64,000 nucleotides of DNA from Circinella umbellata (Eukaryota; Mucoromycota; Mucoromycetes; Mucorales; Lichtheimiaceae): contig JAIWNF010000006.1 of the NCBI GenBank assembly GCA_025093555.1, forward strand, positions 310,001 to 374,000, in the 5' to 3' direction. The notes below the pieces were generated by a model. That model had not been told where the DNA came from and searched no databases. It was given only the letters and a program-made list of their open reading frames with translations. The position numbers and the translations under genes were made by a program. The number at the start of each line of letters is the position of its first letter. The stretch's first letter is position 1. This document shows positions 1 to 13,678 of this stretch, one piece after another.

Positions 1-267
1 AAAAAACAAAGTACCCTCATCACATTAGTGAGTAGGAATGATTTAATCCACAACTTTTCGATTTACATGATCATGTATCATTATTATATTATTAATTCTT
101 ACTATATAAATTATATGTGTGTGTATGTGTGTATGTGCAAATTAACGGATTGATAGAATTTTTGTATGTACAGTTTTAAGGAAGGTTATGTTGTTGTTTT
201 CACTAATACAGACGCTGTGTATGCTGTTCGAAGAAAAATTATATAAGGAAAAAAAATCTTGGTAATT

Positions 268-3200
268 TTAAATAAAAGCTGCCCATCCAGAAAACATTTG
301 AGCAAGATTTCGGTTGGATGAAGCTTGTGAAATAAGCCCTGTCACTTCTTCTTGAATTGATTTTCCACTATCAATTTTCATGCCGATTTTTCTTACTTGA
401 TTTTGAGCAAGCTCCTATATATATGATATAATGATTGATAATTTTTTTTTTGCCCAACAATTCCACCAAATTAGTATATTCATTATATAAATAATATTCC
501 ACCTTCTTTTTCAAAAGAGAAAAAATACCTCAACAGTATTTTTAGCTTGCTCTGCATATGCTTTTCTTTGCCATTCAGTAATTGGGTCGTGTGCAAGTGT
601 TTGGAAAACAGAAAGTAATTGAATTTTGTTACGTCTCATAATATCTAACGTAACTTCACAGGTTTTACGAAACATTCCTGAATATAATTTTCTTGTAAGT
701 AGGAGAAAAAAATTGTTACATTCATTTTGTATCTATTATTACCTTCAACACCTAATACTCCCATAGCATCGATTAAGTTCTTGGTAAGACGAAATGGTAC
801 TATTTCTGGTACTGATAATGCAAGTCCCTGACAATACGTAAAAATAATTAGATTGGTAAACAAAAAGAGAAAAGTCTATGAATCGTTTTATGAGTTATAT
901 TCATATATGATATAAAAAGAACTTACTCGTTCGAACAACATATTGACATCTACGTGTACGCAATCACCCGTAGTCTGATCAAATAAAATATTTTCAGCAT
1001 GCCGATCACCAAGACTATTATAATATTGATAGAATAAATAGAGAAAGACGATAAGAAATATTTTTTTGACATACGATAAACGACGTGAGAAAAAAGAAAA
1101 AACTAACCCAAGGATGTATCCAACAATGGACATAACAGCTAAGGTTCGAATATATCGTGATCGACTTGCAAACCATTGAGAAGGTTCAGGGAATGTTTCC
1201 ATAAACCACCTTGAGAATACAGCGGGACATCTAAAGAGTGATTTGATTGATTTAATATATATTTTACTAAAAGTAAAAATAATTTAGATTGATGCATTTA
1301 CTTACTTTGGTAAGATTTCATTTATAAATATCTTTTCTTTTTCATCAGCTGTTTTTACATTTTCCAATGTTATACGTGCAAATGCTGTAACTTTTTTCAT
1401 CTCTATATTAATCATTGCCCATTCTTGTGCAACGATTGCTTTCAGTGGGCTTAAGTTATTAATCCATTCAATCAAACCCCAATTTTCACCAAGAGGAATG
1501 ATACCATAAGTCCGAATATCTGTTTTCATTTATCATTAATTAATAAATAGATCTTTCATTTAATATATATTTCACATAATAGTGATATTCACTTACAAAG
1601 ATCTCGTTCCCGTGCTTTAGCGTCTCGTTTTAAGAAAGAACTAATCATATGATTAAATTCCATCATACGTGCGTCTTTACGAAGATCGTCATTTTGTTTG
1701 ACCAAAAATGTGTATTTCTTGCCATCAGAACCATAAAGTGAAATCTTTTTCGGTTGTTGCAAAGATCGCATCACTTCATAAGTTGATCCAATACCTTATT
1801 TGAATTGTTACGGTCAGTATCAAAGGCTGATAAGTTAGAAGAAAAAAAGCAGCGTCACTCACTTTGAATTAAAGGAAAATCTGTTGATGACGATGAATAA
1901 GGTTCATTGGTGCTATTATTGGTTGATGATACTTCTGGGAGTTCAGGAATCAAGGCACGTTGTGAGGGAACGTAAATTTGGAGATTTGAAAGACTACTAA
2001 TACCCGGGATTTTATCAGTTCTGAAAATAAGAGATTTGTCAAATGTATTCTTTTGTTTTGCTAATAGCTTAAACACACGAACAAAGCTTTGTGCGTCCTA
2101 TAATAATATATTTATTATTATTATTAGTGTTGATACATTTTTTTCTCTTCCTTTTTTTTATAAATATATATATGATGATATTTGTTTTTTATGTTAAATA
2201 AGAATACTTACACGGATAATGGTCGCTAACACTGGGTCAGTTTGATGTGTACTCTGTTATTATATCAATGTGGGTTGTCATTAATATCCCAGTTACATTA
2301 TATTTTAACAGACCCATTGATTCTGAATTTGTTCAATATTTACCATGATATGCTTAGTACGTGAATTCATTTTTTGATTGAGTGATTCCAAAGGAGGGAG
2401 AAGAGCCCATATTGTTGATCTAGGGTAGGCAGCAAAGACTCGACCGATAATCTTTATTAATAAGTTGCCAACTTCTTGGTTACTATGAGAGAGTCTAGAG
2501 ACTAACTGAGGTAATACAATAGCGAACTAAATAATATAAAAATTAATGTTAATAACAATAACAACTTCTTGATATTAACAAAACTAATAATTATACATAC
2601 ATGATGCGGATGGATTCTGTCAAGACACTGACGAATAGTCTTATTGATATGTTGAATAAGCTCATATGCTTCATTACGTGTTTGCGTATCCTTACTAATA
2701 TTTTATGGATAAGATATGTCAGTTTTTTTTAAGAAAAAAAATCTACAATAGACTTACATATCTGCAAAGTTATTAGCAGCATCACCGAATTCCATCCATA
2801 AGGTAAGAAATCGGGGCATAGTATAATATATATACTTGGAACCAAGAGCTAACGCTCTAATATAGGAAGTGACCACACAACTAGCAATTTTCATTCTATA
2901 AATAACAAACATATATATATAATACTTCTAATTAATAACAATAGATCTCTGTTACTTAAATACATCTTTTATTCAATACTTACTGCCGACCTGTCATTCG
3001 TTGTACGGGTTTATCAGCAGCCAAATTTTTGTCGTAGAACTGACCAACATAATACATAGCCTTCTCCCATCTAATAAATAAATCAATGAATAAAAAATAA
3101 TCTCAGTTCATAACATTTGTGAACAACAGCAAAAGCAACAAATAAACCTCTTTTCATAAATACTGCCATGTTTTGAAATACAATGAATAGTAGACTTACT

Positions 3201-6200
3201 CGGGATCAGCTTTTTGTACATCACGATACAGCTTTAATAAGTGAGTACGTTCTACATTTCCAAGCATTTCAGTGTATTTCGCATACAATAACAAGGCCTA
3301 CAACGTATATATAAATCAATATGCATTAAAAAATCAAACATTTAAAAGGTTACACACACGCGCACACACTATCTCTCTCCTTTTCATTTGTTATCATTGC
3401 TGGTATTACCTTGGCATTTGGATTCGGTTGATCTTGAAGGCACTGAATAGCTTTGACTTTTTCATTGTTTTTCCAATACCATTTTGCTCGTTCCACGTAA
3501 ACAAAAGGAGTACCAAGTGCTTCTGCTTTCAAGATAGCTTCTAATGCTGTAGACATGTCACCGTGTTTTCTTGCTGCTTTAGCCGTTGTTAACCATAGAC
3601 TGCCATCATCGACAGTGGCCAATAATGAAATTCCTTTTGGTCTATTTTATAACAGAAAAAAAAATTATATAGATTAATTTTCCTTCTACTAAGAAAACCA
3701 ATTCAAAGAAACAAAAGATACTTACATCATTTTGAATAACAAAGTTTGGCGAAGTTCCAACAGCTTTTTTTGAACTGGATAATTTGGCGACGTTAAAGCA
3801 ACTTGTTTTTCCCATTGCTCTTGTAAATCTTTAACAGGCTGAAAACTTTTTTCATCCTTAGCATCTTCCCAAATAAATCGACTTTGTTTCACTTCTTGTA
3901 ACATTTGTAGACCAAGAATATGATCATATGATTGCTGATAAGAGTCTCGACTGGTAGATAACAAATGATCAACAAGTTCATTTTTAGCATTTTCGATTGC
4001 GACAAAGGCAGCTAGGTTTTTTCCTTGTCGGAAATGAGCAATGGAGGTAGCAAGACAAGCCTCAAAAGAACGTTCCATGGGTTGGTTGGTCAACGTTTCC
4101 AAGGTATCCCAATCTTCCAATTTCCATGAAGCTTCAGCTCGATAAGCATTAAGTCGTGATATCAATTTTGGAAATTTTTTAATTAATCGATTGGCTTCCA
4201 TGTTCATAAAATCTTGATAATAAAGAATGTATTAGTAGAGTTAAATAGGGTATATATATATTGGTCTGATTACCGTAGAGAGCTACTCCTCCTTCTTTCA
4301 TGAAAGATTTTTTTTTTTTTACTTTTACTTACCATTATTACCACTCGATCGCAAACAATTAAAGTATCCAGATAACAAGGACGTGTCAAGATTTTCTTCA
4401 TCTTGTTTATCCAGTGCTTCGCGATAGAGAATACTTGCACTTTCCCATTCTCCCATATGTTCATATTGTAAAATTTCTTCACCCATATTTAAGGTACGTT
4501 GAAATAAAGAAAAGACAGCCACAACACCATCTGGGTCATCAATATGGGCATAAATTTGACGTAAACTATCCAAGGTTTCAGAAGTAAAATGACTAAGCTC
4601 TCGATTAGTAGCAGTTGCTTTGATATGCTGCTCTAAATGCATTAACGCTTGAGGATATGCTTTTGATCGAAAAGATGCAATAGCCATTTTATCGTTAGGA
4701 ATTTGTACCAAAAAGTCTCTAACAATGGTAATTTGGCTTTGAGAAAATCCTTCAAGTCGCTGGGTTTTACGCATCCATTTTCGACAATGCTCTGTGATTA
4801 ATACAACAACCTATCATTATGATCGTTATTAGCATCATTCCGTTTTAAAGATAATTAATTCGAGTGAATTTTATCCGCGAGTGTATTAGTGTGCGAAAGA
4901 GAGGGAGAAAGAAATACGTACACGAAGAGAATCGCGCTGAAACTTTTCAGTATGTGTTCTCGATGATCCATCCATATTTAATACACATAGCATTTCATTA
5001 ATAATATTGTCACGAGCTTCTTGGGTACCAGATAATACAACATGTAAAATAATACTTGGAAGTAAATCCAGTGCTAATGCAAAAAAATCAAGCTGCACCA
5101 AAGGCGTGCAAGCAGCAAACAACTGATCAACAACAGTACTACTGACCGTTTTTGTCAACAAATAATACCATCGTTTTATCCACGTATCATAACCATCTGC
5201 ATTCGGATAAATTGGATATTTGGTTTTCTGTAATGTCATATTCAAACTAAACGATGACTCAAGCAATGGTAATAATGTTTTTTGAACAGTCAAGGGTAAT
5301 TGTTTCCAACGTCCTTGAATTTCAATATCTTCGTTACCGATCACAGTGTTTCGATTAAATCCAGCATACTTCAATAACTTTTGCATCGCGTACTGAAGAT
5401 ATAATTGAGTATCTTCCTTGTTGGCTGCTTGAAAAGCTGGAATTAAATGTTTGGTAATCAAGTTACATACAAGTTCGCGGTTTTCAGCTATATTCGTGAA
5501 ATTATGAAGCACGACAACATGATCATCGATCATTTCAACTCGAAGACGACTAGGGTCGGTAGCACCAAGAATACCCAGACATTCAGCAGCAACGTCACGA
5601 ATGCTTTGTAAATCACCCGTTTTTCGAGAGAGATAGAGCAAGACGGTATAGAGCATAGAATGATGACGTATAACAACAGGATGAAGTGGGCCATTCTTTA
5701 GTAAGATACGGTGCATTTCTTCAACTAATGTCAAGGTATTCAATGCATCGTCATTACGGGCACGTTGACAGATAGCATAAATACTTTGTTCTATTGAAAT
5801 CTCGTCCCGTTTTTTTTCTATAAATATACTGGCGTTCTTGAGTTCGGGAAAAGGTGGAATACTAGGTAGCTCAAGTAAACGATCCATAGTTAAATCACAT
5901 CCTAATAATGATTCTTCTAATAAGTCACCAATTTCTTTCTTGACCATATCGTTGCATCGGATAAAAATGCCGAGAATTCCACGAACAATAGGTCCAATAA
6001 ATGTTGTTAATTTGTCCTGAGGTAAAGCATCAATAAATCTTTTCCATAATTTATATGCTTCTTCTTGCATCAAAGGTAGTTCTCCCAATGCTTGGAATAT
6101 TGCCATAGTCTATATAGTCATATTTTTATTGCGCATATTAGTAGTGTCCCTCTTTTTTTCTCGTCTTGGTAAACATACATGAAACTGATATGTATTTGTC

Positions 6201-9078
6201 ATACCTGCTGAATATGAGCTTGAACGTCCTTTCCAATCAACCTGAAGACCTTATCCAGCGCTTGTAGAGCATGCGGATGTGTCAATGTTCGTTGTTTTTC
6301 TCGCTTTTCGGTGATAAAAGTAGAAACACGTGCCAGTATAGCTAGAAAATAATGGCTCAAAATATCGGCAAGTGTCGTTATATCAGATAAATCCATCCAT
6401 TTGATCACTTGAACCAAAGCAGCTTGAGCCTAATCCATTAAAATATAAATAAGTCGATTCCTTTTGTAATTTTCCTCAATTATAAATACGATTTTTTGTT
6501 GCAAATATGTATATATATTTTTACCTGTTCACCATCTGGATCTGCCAAACGCATAGCCAACGAGGACGTAATTTTAGTTCGATTAGCGGCGAGTAATTCC
6601 AAAATAACATTATTAGATTCAAATACAAGCTGTAATTGTTCGTATCCTCGCTTTGTAAATTCATTATCTTTTGACATTAAATAATATTCAAGTAAATAAT
6701 GAGCATTTTTATCACACATATCTCTGGGAGAGGTTTCGAAATATTGAGCCAATTGATCCAATAAATTATTATTCGTATCGGTTGGTGTCGATGCAACAGC
6801 ATGAGGTAAAATATATTTCAGATAAGCTCTTAAGAAATCGGGAAGATCCATTTGATACATCGAAGCGATCTTGTCGGAAACAAGAACTGGTTCTGTGTGT
6901 AAATATTTCCACGCAATTAGTGCAAAGTTTTCATCAAATAAGCCTTCGGTTTTATCGATACCGAGGAATTCGATCTATTGATTCCAGTAATAATAGCAGT
7001 AGTATAGCCGACAGTATTAATTAATTTCAAATGTTTATCAGGTGATTCGATCCAAACGAGTGAAAAGCTAGAAGAAGATGAGCGAGAGAAAAGAAAAATA
7101 AAACTTACATCATCCAAAGCGTCAATGAGCACGTTACATTTATTAGCACGTTCAGCATCAGACAATAGCATAGAAAGAGTTTTGATATACCATCCTTTAG
7201 ACTAAATTTATGATATATGTTAATACCATCCTCATACATATTATATAACACTTGTCAAATAATAAATTGAACATGTTACCTTATCACTCGTATCCTGAAT
7301 TATCAGCTGTAAAGAGGCCGTCCTAAAAAATTATCAAATATTAATTTTAGTTTGTTTTTTCTTAGAAAAAATTGAAATAATGTATATACTTATAGTACCC
7401 CAGGCACACTTACTGAGTGTTTTCACATATATCCATCTCCTCCACACTTTCCAACCGGATTCGTTTGCGCAAAGATGTCTAGAAATTTAATATCATAATA
7501 AGTAGGGTATAATAGTCATATCCATCCGTGGTCCTCTTTCTAGCCCTATTGTTGTTACTGTTTTCTCTTTGACATATACCGATAACAATGAGTCCTCTTC
7601 TTCTTCAAACCATTTTTCATACTTGAATATAATGGATTGTTGTAATGTTGTAAATGACTGTGAGTTTTTGATTTTTTCAACATACTTATTAAACCATGGT
7701 AAATCCATTTTCATGTCAAATAATGTATTAGCTACAATTATAATAATATCCTATATGTGTATAAAATATAATCATAGTAAGTAAAACGAGACAGGGACCG
7801 CTAGTAGTAAGTAAAATAATAGTGTTTGTATTTAATCTACAAAAATATAATAGAAACCTTAATAGATTCGTCTCGTTTTGCCAAGTCATTTTCTGTCATA
7901 TACTCCAATGCTTCTTCAATATCATAACAGTGATATTCGGGAATTGGATTAAACAATTTAATCCACTTCTTGATACTAATAGCATATTGCTGAAGCATAT
8001 ATGTCTTAGATCTATACAAATGTATTGTGTTATATGAAATTCGAACTAAGTTAAATAAAATCAAGAAGAAAAAACAGTTGCTCACGTAACAGGTGATAAT
8101 AACACAAGTTGAACGCCATTCAGTAATGATAGCAAATATTCACTGGCTTTCATTTCACTAAGCCTTAAGTACTTTTTCGAATAATAGTCATGAAACGTGG
8201 ACGCAGTCTATCAATTATATATGTCTGTGTAAGAGGAAAAGAAAAATGTAGATCATCCGTTATTATAAAAATACCTCGAGAATAAATTCCTTGGTCGATG
8301 ATTTATCCGCGTTTTCAGCAATAGCAATAACTTTTGGAGTAAAGAAAAATATGTGAGTATAAAGTTCCATAATGTAGGCTTCTTGTTTTGATGATAACAA
8401 GAGTCGAATAGTTTCCCAGATAATAGCAATAAGATTCATAATAATATCATGAGAGAGCTCAGCGTCTGATAATAAAACAATCTATTCACGGTATTAGTAT
8501 ATACTATTACGACCCAGGTTGCTTAGAAAGAATTATTGTGAATAAAATGCATACTTTACAAAGACCCGTGGTTGACTTTATATTTAATAATTCTACATAT
8601 ACAAATATATAGATTTGTGTAAATATTCTATTTTCCTCACTAATTTAATATATAAATATATCTGCTTTTACCATTCAAGTATTGACACAGTTTACGAGCT
8701 TCTCTTTCAGCTATACTAGGTGACTTGAGCACAATTCGTCGGAAAACGTCATTAAGTGAATTACTGAACTTTTTAAATTTAATTGATTTCGTTTGAATGG
8801 CAAGTTTCAGCAGCCGTTTGATCAAGTTTTGACAATATTCAAGATCAAGATCGGCCTCAATACATTCCATTAAAGCCTCGTGAATGTCTATAGTATACAT
8901 CCCAAGTGACAACAAAAAGTACCAACGTTTATTATCGCTATTATTATTGCTACTATAGGTTTATATTCAAATCGATCGAAAAAAAAAGTAAAGAGTTATG
9001 TTAATAACCTGTAATGTCATCACCGTCCTGAAATTGAGAATCGATCAATGCATTAAGGCTTGATGGATCGGGATCCAT
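268..9078 (-). CDS. ATR: ATR/Rad3/Mec1-type PI3K-like checkpoint kinase
   Basis: Serine/threonine kinase of the PIKK family that senses single-stranded DNA and replication stress in the nucleus; family members work with an ATRIP-type partner. The start ATG at 9078 opens MDPDPSSLNALIDSQ. About 20 or more short exons follow. The N-terminal two thirds is helical repeat sequence with a long uninterrupted exon at about 4.9-6.1 kb, then the FAT-like region. The kinase domain lies at about 0.7-1.8 kb. It has the nucleotide-binding stretch KKISLYGSDGKKYTFLVK, then DDLRKDARMMEFN, the catalytic loop LGDRHAENILFD and the metal-binding segment HVDVNMLF. A FATC tail ending LAQMFSGWAAFI stops at 268. The GDCVHVD context favours ATR over ATM or TOR. 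The metal-site motif reads HVDVN where I recall HVDFN in other ATR proteins. I did not settle every N-terminal exon boundary; family and extent are confident. Confidence 0.93.
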
Positions 9079-9874
9079 AGTTGACGAACAAGAAGAATAT
9101 ATTAACAACACGAACTGGACGCGGTTATTGGAAAATTGAAAAAAAGGGGAGGATGAAAGAAAGCGCGTTTTGCTGCAAACTAGGCCCGAAAAGAATTAAA
9201 GGTTGAATTTTCTCCCTATTTAGTAGTATATACAATATCTATCAAATACAAGATAATAATAGGCCTAAAATAAATTTTATATGATTCTTTAGTGGTTAAA
9301 TATCTTTACCTTAAATTATCGAAACAAATAACTATAGAATGGAATCATATTTCGTTTCTTTGATCTTCAAATATCATCAAAAAGGACACATTTGTTGATC
9401 CTTCATATACTGAATTAAAGTTTTAATCTATTATAAGCATATATAATTTTGCTATTGATATATATAAACTAGTACTTTCTTTCTTAATACTAAAATATGT
9501 GTTTTGAAAAAAAAAAGCTATAAAGTAATTATAAATATATAAAAACTAAACCAATTATATATTATTATTATTATTACTATAATAACATCAATAACAACAA
9601 CAACATATATTATACTATAGCTATTATTATAACAGTATATAATCTATCTTTATAATTGTAAGTCTTTTAAAATTAAACAGTTAGAAAAAGAGGACTAAAA
9701 CTTCTATGTCCTTAAGAGCTTAAGACAATGTAAATGTAAAAGCTGAGAGACTTATTAAAGCTTTTGTTAATATTTTTTCTAATTAATTGTTCTAAGTAGT
9801 ATATGATAAAAAGTCTTTGATTTTTTATATTTATATTAAGATAAAACACAAATATTTATAAATAAAGATTATAC
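9079..9874. other. AT-rich intergenic stretch upstream of the ATR gene
   Basis: Holds the 5' flank of the minus-strand ATR gene. It is mostly A/T with short ATT/AAT runs (for example near 9560-9610). I see no open reading frame, RNA gene or clear repeat before the LTR-like array that starts at 9875. Confidence 0.6.
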
Positions 9875-10062
9875 TGACATGTAGTGGAGATTCCATTGTT
9901 GAAATGTCTATCGAAAATAAAAGATAAAAGTAAAAGAGATAGAAAGAGATTTATTATTATTATACGGCCAAACCGCCTACCTAAACAATAAGTCTATATA
10001 TCAGAAAATCACGTGAAGCATTCCTTTGATCTAAACCAACAAAATTATTATACAACATTTCA
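9875..10062. mobile_element. Solo-LTR-like relic, copy 1 (oldest, most diverged)
   Basis: Starts TGACATGTAGTGGAGATTCC and ends ACAACATTTCA. It shares with copies 2 and 3 the run of AAAAGTAAAAG and GATAGAAA, the ATTTATTATT block, and the TCACGTGAA...CCTTTGATCTAAACCAA block near the end. It carries many substitutions and lacks most of the CATATTTATA..CTTAAGTGGTCACATGACC centre. The four bases after it are GCTC. No matching direct repeat is visible on its left side. Confidence 0.6.
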
Positions 10063-10066
10063 GCTC

Positions 10067-10255
10067 TGACACATGGTAGAGTTTTCCTTATTGTAAAGTC
10101 AGTCAAAAGAGATAGAAAAGATGAAGATTTATTATTTTGCCCATATTTATAAGTACTTAAGTGGTCACATGACCGCCTAAAAATCAATTCTAATCCACAA
10201 ATTCACATAAATCTTTTCTTTGGTCTAATCAAATAAATGTACATACAACGTATCA
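10067..10255. mobile_element. Solo-LTR-like relic, copy 2
   Basis: Starts TGACACATGGTAGAG and ends ACAACGTATCA. It matches copy 3 closely through GATAGAAAAGATGAAG, the ATTTATTATTTTG run, CTTAAGTGGTCACATGACC and CTTTTCTTTGGTCT. A stretch of about 45 bp present in copy 3 (the AAGTAAAAGTAAAAG region) is missing. It is flanked on both sides by GCTC, which fits a 4-bp target-site duplication. Confidence 0.7.
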
Positions 10256-10261
10256 GCTCAC

Positions 10262-10498
10262 TGACACGTGGTAGAGCTTCCCTTGTTGTATAGTCTGTCA
10301 AAATTCAATTAAAAGAAAAAGGTAAAAGTAAAAGTAAAAGGGATAGAAAAGATGAAGATTTATTATTTTGCGGTTGAACCGCCCATATTTATACATACTT
10401 AAGTGGTCACATGACCACCCAAGAATCAAATTCTAAATCACGAATCACGTGAACCTTTTCTTTGGTCTGACCAAACGAAACTATCACACAACGTGTCA
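10262..10498. mobile_element. Solo-LTR-like element, copy 3 (most intact, next to tRNA-Asn)
   Basis: A 237-bp unit bounded by a perfect 8-bp inverted repeat, TGACACGT at the left and ACGTGTCA at the right, with the TG..CA ends typical of retrotransposon LTRs. It is flanked directly by TCAC on both sides (4-bp duplication). Its right end lies 10 bp before the first base of the tRNA-Asn gene, as seen for Ty3-like elements that integrate at Pol III start sites. No internal retrotransposon coding sequence is present, so this is a solo LTR. Family assignment is inference from structure and position. Confidence 0.75.
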
Positions 10499-10508
10499 TC
10501 ACAAGCGG

Positions 10509-10582
10509 GCTCTTATGGCGCAATTGGCTAGCGCGTCTGACTGTTAATCAGGAGGTTGGTGGTTCGAGCCCACCTAGGAGCG
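10509..10582 (+). tRNA. trnN(GUU): tRNA-Asn (GUU), no intron
   Basis: A 74-base cloverleaf. The acceptor stem GCTCTTA pairs with TAGGAGC, followed by discriminator G at 10582. The D arm carries GGCGCAATTGGCTAGCGC. The anticodon stem TCTGA/TCAGG encloses the loop CTGTTAA with anticodon GTT. The T arm GGTGG-TTCGAGC-CCACC holds the B box. It is uninterrupted. The Pol III terminator is probably the T-run at about 10631-10649. The upstream flank is packed with LTR-like insertions. Confidence 0.96.
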
Positions 10583-11866
10583 AGTTCTTCCGAATTCGAT
10601 TCGGATGAGTTGTTTTTATTTTTAACAAAAACAAATTCTTTTTTTTTTTTTTTTTTTTGGTCTGCTTTTTTCGCGACGATTATTATTATATATATTATAT
10701 TATATAATATTGTTTTTTATTATATTATGATAGTGGTTCTTATACTACATTATCTGCTGATACTATTTATAATAATGATGATTTTCTTTATTGTAATATA
10801 TTTTAGAAGATAACACTGTACTAATCAAATATGATATAGAATAACGAAAGGAAAATATTTCTATTAATAATAAAGTAATTACTTTTATGTATCAATTATG
10901 ACGATGGTAATGATTGTGATGTAATTGCTAAGCAAGAAGTATTAACTGCTGAAAAAGGAGATGATGGTAATATCTATAAATAATAATCAGAAGGAGTCTC
11001 TAAAAAAAGGAAGCTTAATATTAGTCAATTTTAACCACGTCCCCACCCCCGTCCCCCTTATGATTACTGTCACGATGAGGAATCAGCATCATAAATAAAA
11101 CACATAGCTGCTATGACGATATAGGTGGGTATGTGAGTTTTTTTTTTCTCGTCTATTGTCACTATTAGACTACAGTAGCAGCAGGAACAAACACTTGTAG
11201 TACTATTATAATGTGATAGTAAACTCTGAAACAATTTCTATTGTATATAGAGTTTATATATTGTTCTCCACATTGAACCAATGAATCCTAATAAATAGCA
11301 AGAAAAATAGTTTAGTATAATATAAAAATATGTGTCAAAGTAGCACTATCATTTTTTATTATATATTACAAGCTGAAACATCAAATTATAAATGATGTCT
11401 TTTATTACTATTCTATAAATGAAAAAAAAAAAGGCAAATAGCAAAATTTATATTGTAAATGTGCGAAGAAACAAACTAATTGTATAGAGTATCTAGTAAC
11501 TATTTACCACTCTTCTATAACATATTATTTATGATTATTTTGCTTAATCAACGTAGAAAAATAATAACAAATAGTGTTGGATCCTTAATAAGAGGAAATG
11601 TAATTGAGACATTAATATCAGTTTATTTAAATGTTAAAGATTTGCATATTTTTCAGCATGATCCCATAATATCTCTATACTATAGCAAATGTGAATCCAA
11701 ATAAAAAATATGTGCATCAATGTATATGTAAGTTCACTTGCAAAAATAAAAGCGAAAAAAAAATATGTAGAGAGCAAAGAGTGTGTAGTGGTAAAATATA
11801 TTATATAGTAAAGCTTTATACAACAGGAATTATTACTTGTAGTTTTTTATACCCCTAAAAACTCTT
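10583..11866. other. Intergenic region between tRNA-Asn and the flavoprotein gene
   Basis: Contains the T-run behind the tRNA, a C-rich patch near 11040-11057 (CCCCACCCCCGTCCCCC) and otherwise plain AT-rich sequence. The short reading frame near 11480-11704 has AT-rich codons and no recognisable motif. I see no supported gene. Confidence 0.5.
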
Positions 11867-13678
11867 TTAAAGTTTAGAAATAGCGGCCTTAAGATCACTT
11901 GTTGTACACATTCTTGTTTCATCGTTGTTTGGATCTTCTAATTGTAAAGGCTTCAAATCCACAGATTTACCGGCACGCATAGCATCAAAAGCAGCAGAGT
12001 TATCATTGGTCTCTCTCCATCCCCAAGCACGACTATAATCCGTGTCAAGGCCTTCTACAATTTGAGCAATTTTTAAACCGACAACAGGAAGGAATCTAGC
12101 AAACACGCAAATATCAGTTTATTCACTAAAATCAACAACGGGATCATGTTTTAAATTATTTATTATTCCTACTACCTATTATTATAACCCTTACTTCATT
12201 CCATGGCCAGAATCACCAGATGCAATAATTATATTTTCTAAGTTAGGATGTGGTGTAACTAAAAAGTTACTATCTTGAGAATCAGAATACCTAAAATAAA
12301 GAAATGTTTAATAAAACAACATCTTTACTTGTTACATGAATCATTGGTTTATTCTAGAAATTTTCTTCCACACATTAGTATAAACTTACCAACATACACG
12401 AGAATAATGAATATCCATTGTTGACGTCTGAGGGAAAAATTTGGACAAAAATTCACGGAATTCCTTAAGAGCTTTGATAGGAATAGTATCATTTTGGTGT
12501 GTCATCTGAGTTCTTGGAACAGACTTACCATCACTTGTACGTTGGTTATAATAGCCCAACGAATGTAAAGCAATTTTGAGTTTGCCCTCTGAAGTCATAG
12601 GAAAGCCATAAAATCCTGGATCAGCAGACCAAACAGGTTGATTTTTGACCTGACTAAAGATCGATGAAGCAGGCGGCTTAAAATGAACAACAATTTGACC
12701 AGTGGCAGTCAACTTGTTTCCCAAGTCAATTAAACCTGCTGTCCAAGGACCTGTTGCTATAATAACACGGTCACTATGATAAATTTTTTGGTCCTTGGTC
12801 TGAATGCCAAGCACCTTATTGCCTCGCTGAAAAAGCTTTTCGAAGCAACCAATACTAGGACCTAGTACAAATTGCACTCCATTATTTACACACTTTTCAT
12901 ATATATGTTTGATTGCTTCACTTGAATCACACCATCCTAAAAAAAGAATAGATACGAGAAAATCGATTAGATTGTATGAATAAATGCGTCCAAATGACTT
13001 GGTAACTATAAAATAAAAATAATCATTGATAAAAAATTGGGTGCATATACGCCTGAATATATATTACCTGCTTCTTTGTTTAAGTAGGCAAGATCATAAC
13101 CATTCTCAACAGCACCTTTAAAATGAGGAAATCGATCCACAATATCTTTTCCAGTCAATTCTTCAATCACATGACCATAACCAGCTTCGCGAATATGTTT
13201 CATGCTTGCCGCACTATAATCAGTATATTTGTTATTTTGTGAGAAAAATACTGCACCCGTTTTATAAAATACAGGAGTTTTTCCTCTAGCCTCGCGCTCC
13301 TCGTTCCATTGCTTCCAGATAGGCAATCCTTCAATCATTAATTGCATATTTTGTGTAGCAGCTCCATAATCCATACGAACAACCTTGCTTATATCTATTA
13401 TAGTAGATTATAACACATTAAGAAATAAAAATCTCAATTAATAACGCGTCAACTGTCAACCTCTAAAAATGTTATTAGCATAGCACATGCTTAAAATAAT
13501 CAAAAATCTACTACACACCAGTAGATGCAGCATCAGGAATAGGAACTTGATCACGGTCAAATACCCAAATTTCGTATTTGTTCTTCAATGATAAAGCGTA
13601 AGCAGTAGATAGTCCAAATGCACCGGCACCAACAATAATAATCTTGGATCCAGGGGGAGGAGGTGTGTAAGAGGGCAT
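11867..13678 (-). CDS. FAD-dependent amine oxidase, fructosyl amine oxidase / MSOX family
   Basis: Predicted 452-residue flavoenzyme that would oxidise a secondary amine, such as a fructosyl amino acid, to imine and hydrogen peroxide. Five exons join in frame: 13519-13678, 13068-13394, 12390-12936, 12195-12290 and 11867-12095. The N-terminus has the dinucleotide-binding motif IIIVGAGAFGLSTAYAL. Next comes AASTDISKVVRMDYG, the signature segment of amadoriase-type enzymes. The C-terminal half has RVCWYSDSQDSNF; its Cys sits where MSOX-family enzymes attach flavin covalently. SGDSGHGMKFLPVVG and a late WGWR motif follow. Length matches the family (about 440 residues). Substrate is not determined by sequence; sarcosine, pipecolate or saccharopine oxidase roles are alternatives. 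There is no obvious C-terminal PTS1: the tail is AAISKL, and the final SKL tripeptide could act as one, suggesting a peroxisome. Confidence 0.85.
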
